Source: Holophagales bacterium
GTDB lineage: Bacteria; Acidobacteriota; Holophagae; Holophagales; Holophagaceae
Assembly (NCBI GenBank): GCA_031256155.1
Contig: JAIRRD010000018.1
Span: 1-6,820, forward strand
Direction of reading: 5' to 3'
DNA length: 6,820 nt
Shown: piece by piece, positions 1 to 6,065 of the stretch
How the letters are laid out: the number at the start of each line of letters is the position of its first letter
Numbering within the stretch: position 1 is the stretch's first letter
Made by a program: the position numbers and the translations under genes
Notes under the pieces: generated by a model
The model's database searches: none
Seen by the model: only the letters and a program-made list of their open reading frames with translations
What the model was told of the DNA's origin: nothing

Positions 1-552
1 GACCAAATCGCGCACCAAGTGATTTGCGGCCACACCAATTTCTATAGCAGACTGACGGCGCCGCACTTTGCGCGTGTCATCACTGTTCGTAAACAGCTCC
101 ATATGTTCAATGCGTTTAACTTCCGGTTTACTGCGATAGTCAGAAAAGTCATAATTGCCCAGCAACGCACCTTCCAGGACAGATTCCTGAATCTCATCGT
201 GGCCAATATTGGATGTGGAGGGAGCCAGCAGACCAAGAGATTTCCATCCTTTTTTCAGACAGAAGCGCACCGCCGCACCAACAGCCTTGCGAATCTTGTT
301 GAGCGTAACTTTTTCCTCATCGCCCAGCCCAACAAGAACCATCCAACGGCAGTCTTTTACACCATTTGGGTGGTGCAGGGGAACAATTTCCAAAAAATCG
401 GCCTTGAAGTCACCTTCATCCATTACCTGACGTGCTACCTTACTGATAGCCAAGGGAAGACGGTGGCGCTCTCTTCCAGAAAAAACAGGGACAACAAGAG
501 CATCGCCCGAAAAGTCCTTACCTGCTTGAGAGCTAATTTCTATCTTTGACAT
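1..552 (-). CDS. pepA: Leucyl aminopeptidase (cytosol aminopeptidase, M17), N-terminal part; truncated by window edge
   Basis: This frame is open from the ATG at 552-550 to the window edge and gives 184 residues, about a third of the usual ~500. It matches the N-terminal domain of M17 leucyl aminopeptidases. Residues 19-23 (LVVPV) form an early beta strand. Residues 72-79 (VLVGLGDE) and the following helix with KIRKAVGAAVR are the family's 'vGLG...R.a.g' pattern. Residues 175-184 (AANHLVRDLV) are the conserved helix that precedes the 'NePaN' entry to the catalytic domain. M17 enzymes are cytosolic hexamers with two metal ions that release N-terminal residues from peptides. The metal-binding and catalytic residues lie beyond the window, so activity cannot be judged. 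A GGAGG Shine-Dalgarno at 564-560 lies 7 bases before the ATG and fixes the start. The gene lies downstream of the dehydrogenase on the same strand, but the 252-base gap suggests it has its own promoter. Confidence 0.93.
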   Translation of the reverse strand, partial: MSKIEISSQAGKDFSGDALVVPVFSGRERHRLPLAISKVARQVMDEGDFKADFLEIVPLHHPNGVKDCRWMVLVGLGDEEKVTLNKIRKAVGAAVRFCLKKGWKSLGLLAPSTSNIGHDEIQESVLEGALLGNYDFSDYRSKPEVKRIEHMELFTNSDDTRKVRRRQSAIEIGVAANHLVRDLV

Positions 553-663
553 CAGATTGCCTCCAACAAAAAAATTTTATAACAAAAACAACATATTGCA
601 ACCAGAATTAAAAAAAACACCAGCTAAGCTCGTTTTTTATTAAAAAGTACAAAAAACAAAAAA

Positions 664-692
664 TATATAATAAATTCAATCGTTTTACGCAA
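664..692 (-). promoter_or_regulatory. Possible sigma70-type promoter for the leucyl aminopeptidase gene
   Basis: Reading the minus strand, TTGCGT (692-687) is followed after 17 bases by TATATA (669-664). This lies about 110 bases before the aminopeptidase ATG. The whole gap 553-720 is very AT-rich with long A and T runs, so other -10-like hexamers occur by chance, for example TTATAAAAT nearer the gene. The assignment is therefore tentative. Confidence 0.27.
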
Positions 693-804
693 AGTTAAAT
701 TATAAAGTTTTCACATCAAAATCTAAAATGGCTATGCCTGGGCGCACTTCATACGGAATTGCCATACATTCTCAAACGCTCGGTGCCCCCGTGTTTTTGA
801 GCCA

Positions 805-1755
805 TTAATATCCACTCTCCCTGTTAAGTGCGTTCATAATCATTCCCCCTTCAGCATAGGCACAGAGGTTTGGTAGTATATCCGGCAGCAAGTCTTCAAT
901 AGTGGTGGGGCCGCTGTGGTGAGGCGTGATTACAACACGGGGGTGGTTCCAAATGGGGTCTTCCGGTTTCAGCGGTTCATCAGGGAAAACATCCAGCACA
1001 GCCCTCCCCAGACGTCCATTGTCAAGAGCCTCAGTCACATCGGGCAATACAGCCAGACTGCCACGCCCAACATTAATAAGCGTCAAGCTAGGATGCCCTT
1101 TGGCAAGGAGCCTAGCATTGACCAATCCATTAGTGCTTTCCAGCGCAGGCACACAAAGCACCAGTACCCGCGCCAGATGGATAAAGTCTGGCAATCTCTC
1201 CACAGAATGAATCTGAAAGTCTGCATCATAGCGCTCCTGCGCAGCAAACCCATGTACCGTCATCCCCAGCGCTCCAAGAGCAAGTGCCACCTGACGTCCA
1301 ATACGGCCAAAACCCACCACAAGAGCTATTTTATCGTGCAGCCTCTCCGGCAACAATCTTCCATGCCATTGCCTTGCCGCCTGAGCCTGACGACAGGCAT
1401 CAATTTGCTGGGCTTCAAACAGCAAGTGGCCACAGACATATCTGGAAATCCACAGTCCAAAGCGCCCATCTGCCCTTGTAATCAGCACATCTTCAGATAT
1501 TTCGGCATGAGCAATCAAATGGTCAACCCCCGCACCGGCATTTTGAATCCATTTCAGCTTTGGCATTTTTGCCAGAAAGCCATCCGGGAAGCGCCAGGTA
1601 AACAGAGCCTCTGCCTCCGAAAGCCAATCCACATCAGATTGCATAGCATCCTTTGGATGCCACCCCCTAACATCCAATCTCGGCTCCGCCTCCCGTAGCG
1701 CAGAAATCCAATCAACAGCACGATGGTGAACAACAGCTAAACGGCGCGGATTCAT
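805..1755 (-). CDS. D-2-hydroxyacid dehydrogenase, GhrA-like (probable glyoxylate/hydroxypyruvate reductase)
   Basis: This encodes 316 residues, the normal length for NAD(P)H-dependent D-isomer-specific 2-hydroxyacid dehydrogenases. These cytosolic enzymes reduce 2-oxoacids such as glyoxylate, hydroxypyruvate or phenylpyruvate to D-2-hydroxyacids. Visible motifs are NAGAGVDH (residues 72-79, substrate-loop region), the Rossmann loop GFGRIG (148-153), NVGRGSL with the substrate-binding Arg231, DVFPDEPL with Glu260, and TPHHSG with the acid-base His279. The Arg/Glu/His triad is thus complete. After the second Rossmann strand the sequence reads HGFAAQERY, without the aspartate typical of NAD-specific members; NADPH use is possible but unproven. 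I chose the ATG at 1755 because family similarity begins there. The frame extends upstream to an ATG at 1839, but that adds 28 residues without family character. No good Shine-Dalgarno precedes 1755; a GAGA lies about 14 bases away. The exact substrate is not assignable. Confidence 0.9.
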   Translation of the reverse strand: MNPRRLAVVHHRAVDWISALREAEPRLDVRGWHPKDAMQSDVDWLSEAEALFTWRFPDGFLAKMPKLKWIQNAGAGVDHLIAHAEISEDVLITRADGRFGLWISRYVCGHLLFEAQQIDACRQAQAARQWHGRLLPERLHDKIALVVGFGRIGRQVALALGALGMTVHGFAAQERYDADFQIHSVERLPDFIHLARVLVLCVPALESTNGLVNARLLAKGHPSLTLINVGRGSLAVLPDVTEALDNGRLGRAVLDVFPDEPLKPEDPIWNHPRVVITPHHSGPTTIEDLLPDILPNLCAYAEGGMIMNALNRESGY

Positions 1756-1848
1756 AATCTGATATTTGATCTCAAGTAAGTAAAAAGTCAAATCATTTAG
1801 ATAAAACCACAAGGCTCCACACCTCTTCAAAGACCACAATAAAACTTA

Positions 1849-1882
1849 CATATCGAAATTGCGGAACGCGATGTTTGATATG
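1849..1882. repeat. Imperfect 34-bp inverted repeat
   Basis: The outer arms CATATC (1849-1854) and GATATG (1877-1882) are perfectly complementary. Inside, ATTGCG (1858-1863) and CGCGAT (1867-1872) pair except at one position, around a GAA centre. Between the arms AAA faces TTT with small offsets. It lies about 95-130 bases upstream of the dehydrogenase ATG, at or just after a candidate start of minus-strand transcription. It could be an operator or an RNA leader hairpin. Confidence 0.5.
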
Positions 1883-1887
1883 GAACT

Positions 1888-1917
1888 ACCATACAACCTC
1901 CATTTTTCTCATGTCAA
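1888..1917 (-). promoter_or_regulatory. Possible promoter for the D-2-hydroxyacid dehydrogenase
   Basis: On the minus strand, TTGACA (1917-1912), an exact -35 consensus, is followed after 18 bases by TATGGT (1893-1888), a 4-of-6 match to the -10 consensus. Transcription would begin near 1880, inside the 34-bp dyad, and leave a leader of about 125 bases. The -35 element is one copy of the triple repeat, so it may be a regulator site instead. Confidence 0.3.
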
Positions 1918-1938
1918 AAGTGTCAAAATATGTCAAAA
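1912..1938. repeat. Three tandem TGTCAAAA repeats, 9-10 bp period
   Basis: Exact copies of TGTCAAAA lie at 1912-1919, 1921-1928 and 1931-1938, with periods of 9 and 10 bases, close to one helical turn. A shorter match, GTCAAA, occurs near 1787. Phased direct repeats of this size are typical of sites bound cooperatively by regulators such as response regulators. On the other strand each copy reads TTTTGACA and so contains a -35 consensus. No regulator can be named. Confidence 0.6.
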
Positions 1939-2018
1939 GCATATTTGCGCGTATTTCTGTACCATCAAAGGCACAATTCACATAGTATCTCAATTTATAA
2001 CAGTAATTATATTATATA

Positions 2019-2024
2019 TATAAT
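2019..2024 (+). promoter_or_regulatory. Possible -10 element of the outer-membrane operon
   Basis: An exact TATAAT lies in the AT-rich tract 1991-2040, about 114 bases before the first ATG of the operon. No good -35 hexamer is found 16-18 bases upstream; the best there are TATAAC/TTATAA-like. The promoter may therefore depend on an activator or use another sigma factor. Start of transcription near 2031 would place both downstream hairpins in the leader RNA. Confidence 0.3.
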
Positions 2025-2050
2025 TTTCTAATATCCATATTCATATCCAG

Positions 2051-2075
2051 GTTCCCACCTTCTCACAGTGGGAAC
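2051..2075. repeat. Perfect 8-bp inverted repeat in presumed operon leader
   Basis: GTTCCCAC (2051-2058) and GTGGGAAC (2068-2075) are exact reverse complements around a 9-base loop. The arms are GC-rich within an AT-rich leader. No T-run follows, so it does not look like an ordinary attenuator. It may be an mRNA 5' stabilising hairpin or a protein-binding operator. Confidence 0.65.
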
Positions 2076-2099
2076 GTATTTATCAGCAATATCAACAAC

Positions 2100-2118
2100 T
2101 TTGTGCGATCTGCACAAA
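2100..2118. repeat. Perfect 7-bp inverted repeat just upstream of the ribosome-binding site
   Basis: TTTGTGC (2100-2106) and GCACAAA (2112-2118) are exact reverse complements with a GATCT spacer. The repeat ends 8 bases before the GGAGGAG Shine-Dalgarno. As RNA it would be a compact hairpin next to the ribosome-binding site. As DNA it has the form of a dimeric regulator site, but it matches no operator that I can name with confidence. Confidence 0.6.
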
Positions 2119-2137
2119 TATCATTTGGAGGAGATCA

Positions 2138-2890
2138 ATGATATTCAAAACAACTCGGTACCTTCTTTTGGGGCTGGGCGCAAGCCTTTTTATCAGCGCC
2201 CAGGAGCCAGCTATAAGCTTTGGGCTGAAGATGGGAACGGGTTTGGGCATGGCTTCCGGCAACAAGGAGCAGGCTTCAAACCTCTCACTCCATCTGGCTC
2301 TCACAGGCCAGTATCGCCTTGACAGCAAAACATCGCTGATTGGCGAAGCGAAATACGTGTATTTCAGAGCTATGCAATGGGATTACCCATTTCCTAAAGA
2401 TGCCGCTCTGGAAGGCTATTTTGAAGACGGAACCAAAGGCTATATCAGCATGAGGTCATCAGTGATTTCGCGAAAGAACGACCTTGACGGTTTGGCGCTG
2501 GTTCTCGGCTACAAGCGCGCCATAGCTGATACAAAGTGGTACTGGCAGGCCGGTCTCAATATCTATTACCTCAAGTCTTATGACCAAGCCCTGGGACAGA
2601 TAAACATTTATGTAAATGAGCATGATGCGGATCACTGGGATGGATATATCGGCGGAGATGATTTTGAGAGTATTACCAAGCTGAATGGCAGTAACTCAAT
2701 CAAGCCGGGTATATTCGCGGGCATACACGGGTACATCAGCGAAAATGTATTTGTAGAGGCGAATCTTCAGAGTGTCGCTTTCGACCAGGTGCTTTACCAG
2801 CCTCACATGTTAACCGGCAAACCTTCGACTGCGGAATCTTATTCCAGAAACAAGGTTGTCCTTGAATTCAGCGCCGGTTTCAGGTTCTAA
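2138..2890 (+). CDS. Predicted outer-membrane beta-barrel protein, first gene of the operon
   Basis: The product has 250 residues and I do not recognise the family. Residues 1-21 are a classic signal peptide: Lys/Arg early, a leucine-rich core, then FISA with cleavage before QEP. The mature part alternates aromatic or aliphatic with polar residues in probable transmembrane strands, for example 49-61, 66-77, 118-129, 133-146, 191-212 and 239-250, separated by polar loops rich in Asp, Gly and Asn. It ends in the aromatic C-terminal signature GFRF, the signal for barrel insertion by the BAM machinery. Size suggests a barrel of about 8 or 10 strands in the outer membrane, like OmpW/OmpA-barrel-sized proteins. 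A strong GGAGGAG at 2127-2133 fixes the start. It is followed after 13 bases by the TonB-dependent receptor gene, so a joint function is likely. No enzymatic motif or lipobox is seen. Confidence 0.85.
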   Translation: MIFKTTRYLLLGLGASLFISAQEPAISFGLKMGTGLGMASGNKEQASNLSLHLALTGQYRLDSKTSLIGEAKYVYFRAMQWDYPFPKDAALEGYFEDGTKGYISMRSSVISRKNDLDGLALVLGYKRAIADTKWYWQAGLNIYYLKSYDQALGQINIYVNEHDADHWDGYIGGDDFESITKLNGSNSIKPGIFAGIHGYISENVFVEANLQSVAFDQVLYQPHMLTGKPSTAESYSRNKVVLEFSAGFRF

Positions 2891-2897
2891 AAGGAGG
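2891..2897 (+). promoter_or_regulatory. Ribosome-binding site of the receptor gene (decides its start)
   Basis: AAGGAGG lies directly after the TAA of the first barrel gene and 6 bases before the ATG at 2904. It supports that ATG over the in-frame ATG at 2856, which lies inside the preceding gene and would put charged residues before the signal peptide. Confidence 0.85.
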
Positions 2898-2903
2898 ATT
2901 ATA

Positions 2904-5900
2904 ATGAAATTAACACATTTAACATCATTGGGGTTGCTCCTGGCCAGCGTCACACTTGTCGCGCAGGAGAGTACCGGCACATTGGTAGGTTCAGTAAAGA
3001 GCACTAGTGGCAATCCAATAGCCAACGCAAGAGTGGCAATCACATCTCCCACCTTGCTCCAGACCAGGGTTATCACTACTAATGAAAGCGGTGAGTTCAG
3101 GGCGTTAATGCTCCCACCGGGCATCCACTACTCCATTACGGCATCAGCCAGCGGAATGTTGACTCAAAAGGCAGAGGGCGTAACAATCAGTGCGGGCCTC
3201 ACCAAAAGGCAGAACTTTGTTTTGAAGTCTGTTGCTACAGGTATGGAAACAGTTGAAATTACAGCCGCAGCGTCTGCTGTTGACAAAAGCGATACAAAAA
3301 TTTCATCAAGCATTGCCGCAGAAATACTTCAAACAATTCCCACAGGCAGTTTGAACTCCTATGGCGCACTGCTGCTGGCACCAGGTGTTGTTGGGGCGGC
3401 TGGTGATGGTATTAGCTATCCCGTCATTCGCGGCGGTATAGCCGGTCAGGCTCAATTTATGATTAATGGAATGTCAGTCAGAGACCCTGCAACCAGACAG
3501 GGGCGGCAGTATGAAAAAATCATTGATGACATGATAGAAGACATACAGGTCATCCAAAGCCCCATGAACGCCAGGTATGGTTTTACCTCATCCGGTATTA
3601 CCAATGTCACCACCAAGACAGGCGGCAATGAGTTTAAGGGTGGTGTGCGCATCAAATTAGCTAACGATGCATGGTCTTCATCTTATGCGGCAGTAATGGA
3701 TCGCAACGACTATTGGAATGACAGTGCAGGCAGGGACATTTATTATCCCATCGGCGCTAGAGAACCCGCTTCAAGACCCGAAAACGAAGAACTGGAAAGA
3801 ACATATGAGGTCAACCTGCTTGGACCCATCTGGAAAGACCACATTACTTTTGCTTACGCCGGCAGGTTTATCCCATCCAATTTCGCAACAAGCCCCGCTC
3901 CCAACAGATTTGCAGCGGGCAGGCAGTACATACCTTACCCAACACCCGGCACACTGGCTTACCCATTCGGTCAGACCAACATTAACCCGTACATATCCGG
4001 CGGATTAAGTACAAACCATGCGCAAAACTATAAATTATTCTGGCAGATAACACCAACTCAGACACTGAGTTTTGAAACTATGCTGGAAGACTTCGATAAT
4101 TACGCCAATACATACAACAATATCTCTCCCGAAGCGCAGAGGCGGCAGTCACGTGATGCGTATACGCGCTCACTTGAATACATGGGTGTCTTCGGAGCCT
4201 TTGTCGTCAATGCGAAATGGGGCAAAAACGTGACCGAAGTTATGTTCTCTCACGGCCCTGGCGACCCCATAGCTGTTGGTTCCTGGCTGGCCACTGCCAC
4301 AAGTGTATTTCAACTCCCCAACGTACCCGGGTGGGGCGGTACCGATTTGAGCGGTGGCGACCCGGGGAGCGGCAAACCTGAGACGAGAGCCAGCGAAACC
4401 TATAGCGCTAATGTTCAATGGATTGCAAACAACCATCAAATTGACTTTGGTATATCCCAGCTAAAAGACTGGACTTTTTTGCCACCATCAAATGGTATAA
4501 ATGGAGCTTATTATTACACTCCTGGCAGGGCGAATAACGGCGATTATCTGGTTTTCAATGTTCAAGGCGGCATAACCGATCCATTAAATCAGGCAAATAA
4601 TGTCGATATGCGTCAGCTTGGACGTTTTCCTGGAGTTACCACTGTATCTTCAAGCGGCGGGGATATAGAGGACAACAATATAACACAGGCCATTTACGTG
4701 AATGATTTGTACACGCTCAACGACAACTGGAGCGCAATGCTGGGTCTGAGGTTTGAGAGGTACATCATTGACAACAGATTTGGCAAAACGGTTGACACTA
4801 CTTCCATATCACCGAGATTAACTATCAGATATGTCGTGTTTGGCGACAACCAGCATCTCCTTGACTTTAACTACGGCCAGTTTCGCGGAACCATGAGCTG
4901 GGGCAATATAAGAGTTTTCGCTGGTGACCAAGGTAACAGAATACAGAGAATGTTCTGGAACCAGCCGGGACATACCGCTGATGAACCGTACCTGGTGGAG
5001 CCGGATGTATTTCTTAATCTGGCTAATTATAAAGTGTACTCTTTCGCGGATACTGACCTGTTCTATGACATAGACCCCAGCATCAAGCCGGAAGTGCGAA
5101 ACTCGTTCTCATTGAACTACAAACGAGCCTATAACTCAGGTTTCTTCCGGGCATCAGCCGTTTTTGATTTCTTTGGCGATTTGTGGTACCGCAAAATTGA
5201 CAGCTTTGACCCGGTTGAAGTTAAAGACTGGTCCGGCAGTGGACTGCCCTCAGTGTACGGCCTTCACAACCTCCTGACCTTTGATACTTACGCTTCGCGT
5301 GAGTACAAGGCTTTGGAGTTTGAATGGCAGCACAGGATTTTCGCAACGCCCAACACCTCCCTCACATGGAACGGGAACTGGACAATGGGCCGCACGACTG
5401 GCACCAGACCCTGGGCAGAAGGGCGCGTAACAAATACGCCAAGCTATTATGATCAGTGGGAAAGGCTTGGTGTTTCGCACGATATCTGGAACCCCAAAGG
5501 CGAACTGGACACAAGCAAGCATAACGTGATTAATTCATGGCTGTCTTATCATGTTGGCAAGAAAAATGGCATCCAGATGGATTTGACTCTTTTGTTCAGT
5601 TACCAAACAGGTCAGCCCTTCAATATTACAGCAACTATGGATTTGCCGCCTGAACTTATGCTTTCATCGCTGTATCCACTGTTCCAAACTGCCGGTATAA
5701 GCCAGGGTGCGGGTCATTATTTCGGCTACAAGCGTGGCTGGCTGATGAATAATGACGCCATCCCCTCTTTTGACCTGCAATGGAATATGACTATTCCAAT
5801 AACAAGGGGAGTTCAGTTTTTCTCAGCCGCTACGATTTACAACCCATTCAATCACTATGTCAGGGGCGGAATCGCCAGGCAGCAGCTTGGCACTAATCCA

Positions 5901-6041
5901 TTCACCGGACGTCAGTTTACTTACGATGACCTTCCGGAAAGTCCTTTCTGGTACACATTCCCGGGTTACTCCAACCGTTGGACGCAGGGATGGGGAGGCG
6001 GCGCACGAAGCATAGAAATGGATCTTGGTATCCGATTTTAG
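2904..6041 (+). CDS. TonB-dependent receptor, Oar-like, with N-terminal carboxypeptidase-regulatory-like domain
   Basis: The product has 1045 residues. Residues 1-20 are a signal peptide (MKLTHLTS start, cleavage LVA|QES). Residues ~24-107 form a CarboxypepD_reg-like beta-sandwich: GTLVGSVKSTSGNPIANARV, then a GEFRALMLPPG turn, then FVLK. Residues 115-120 (ETVEIT) resemble the TonB box that contacts TonB/ExbB/ExbD. The plug spans ~129-242, with VIRGG, INGMSVRDP, IEDIQVIQSP and ITNVTTKTGG. The rest is a large barrel; residues 597-618 contain the typical 'iYvnDlytlndnW..mLGLRFE' strand pair. It ends in MDLGIRF, a barrel-insertion signature. Such receptors take up large or scarce ligands across the outer membrane using proton-motive force; Myxococcus Oar is instead linked to protein secretion. 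The substrate cannot be inferred. No SusD partner adjoins it. The neighbours on both sides are small barrels, at gaps of 13 and 24 bases, so the three are almost certainly co-transcribed. Confidence 0.95.
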   Translation: MKLTHLTSLGLLLASVTLVAQESTGTLVGSVKSTSGNPIANARVAITSPTLLQTRVITTNESGEFRALMLPPGIHYSITASASGMLTQKAEGVTISAGLTKRQNFVLKSVATGMETVEITAAASAVDKSDTKISSSIAAEILQTIPTGSLNSYGALLLAPGVVGAAGDGISYPVIRGGIAGQAQFMINGMSVRDPATRQGRQYEKIIDDMIEDIQVIQSPMNARYGFTSSGITNVTTKTGGNEFKGGVRIKLANDAWSSSYAAVMDRNDYWNDSAGRDIYYPIGAREPASRPENEELERTYEVNLLGPIWKDHITFAYAGRFIPSNFATSPAPNRFAAGRQYIPYPTPGTLAYPFGQTNINPYISGGLSTNHAQNYKLFWQITPTQTLSFETMLEDFDNYANTYNNISPEAQRRQSRDAYTRSLEYMGVFGAFVVNAKWGKNVTEVMFSHGPGDPIAVGSWLATATSVFQLPNVPGWGGTDLSGGDPGSGKPETRASETYSANVQWIANNHQIDFGISQLKDWTFLPPSNGINGAYYYTPGRANNGDYLVFNVQGGITDPLNQANNVDMRQLGRFPGVTTVSSSGGDIEDNNITQAIYVNDLYTLNDNWSAMLGLRFERYIIDNRFGKTVDTTSISPRLTIRYVVFGDNQHLLDFNYGQFRGTMSWGNIRVFAGDQGNRIQRMFWNQPGHTADEPYLVEPDVFLNLANYKVYSFADTDLFYDIDPSIKPEVRNSFSLNYKRAYNSGFFRASAVFDFFGDLWYRKIDSFDPVEVKDWSGSGLPSVYGLHNLLTFDTYASREYKALEFEWQHRIFATPNTSLTWNGNWTMGRTTGTRPWAEGRVTNTPSYYDQWERLGVSHDIWNPKGELDTSKHNVINSWLSYHVGKKNGIQMDLTLLFSYQTGQPFNITATMDLPPELMLSSLYPLFQTAGISQGAGHYFGYKRGWLMNNDAIPSFDLQWNMTIPITRGVQFFSAATIYNPFNHYVRGGIARQQLGTNPFTGRQFTYDDLPESPFWYTFPGYSNRWTQGWGGGARSIEMDLGIRF

Positions 6042-6065
6042 TTGAAATTATGAGGAGGTAAAAAT

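Larger units (their letters stand above)
1756..2137. other. Divergent intergenic control region (382 bp)
   Basis: This gap separates the minus-strand dehydrogenase from the plus-strand outer-membrane operon, and I see no convincing gene in it. From left to right it holds an unstructured AT-rich leader for the dehydrogenase, a 34-bp imperfect dyad (1849-1882), three phased TGTCAAAA repeats (1912-1938), a very AT-rich tract with a consensus TATAAT (2019-2024), and two perfect inverted repeats (2051-2075 and 2100-2118) just before the operon's ribosome-binding site. Both gene directions are probably controlled from here. Confidence 0.8.

Noticed and set aside
19..549. 176-codon open frame on the plus strand
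   Set aside because: It is antisense to the leucyl aminopeptidase, whose frame is open throughout and matches its family; the plus-strand product shows no domain.
771..801. Possible terminator after the dehydrogenase (CTCAAA ... TTTGAG)
   Set aside because: The stem is only 6 bp with a 19-base loop, and it abuts the stop codon without a proper T-run on the minus strand, so it is too weak to call.
916..1698. Long 260-codon open frame on the plus strand opposite the dehydrogenase
   Set aside because: It lies entirely antisense to a gene with clear family motifs, has no signal peptide or recognisable domain, and its composition (many Gln, His, Pro and Arg) is typical of a reverse-strand shadow.
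1756..1839. Upstream ATG at 1839 extending the dehydrogenase by 28 residues
   Set aside because: The extra residues are not family-like and no Shine-Dalgarno precedes 1839. The next in-frame ATG at 1755 begins where the family fold begins.
1912..1938. Triple repeat considered as a CRISPR-like array
   Set aside because: Units of 8 bases with 1-2 base spacers are far too short for CRISPR repeats and spacers.
1991..2040. AT-rich tract with TATATATATAAT considered as a replication origin or unwinding element
   Set aside because: No DnaA-box cluster, iterons or replication gene accompany it; a promoter for the adjacent operon is the simpler reading.
2856..2903. Upstream ATG at 2856 extending the receptor by 16 residues
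   Set aside because: It overlaps the barrel-terminal codons of the preceding gene, lacks its own ribosome-binding site and would bury the signal peptide. The ATG at 2904 has a perfect AAGGAGG 6 bases upstream.
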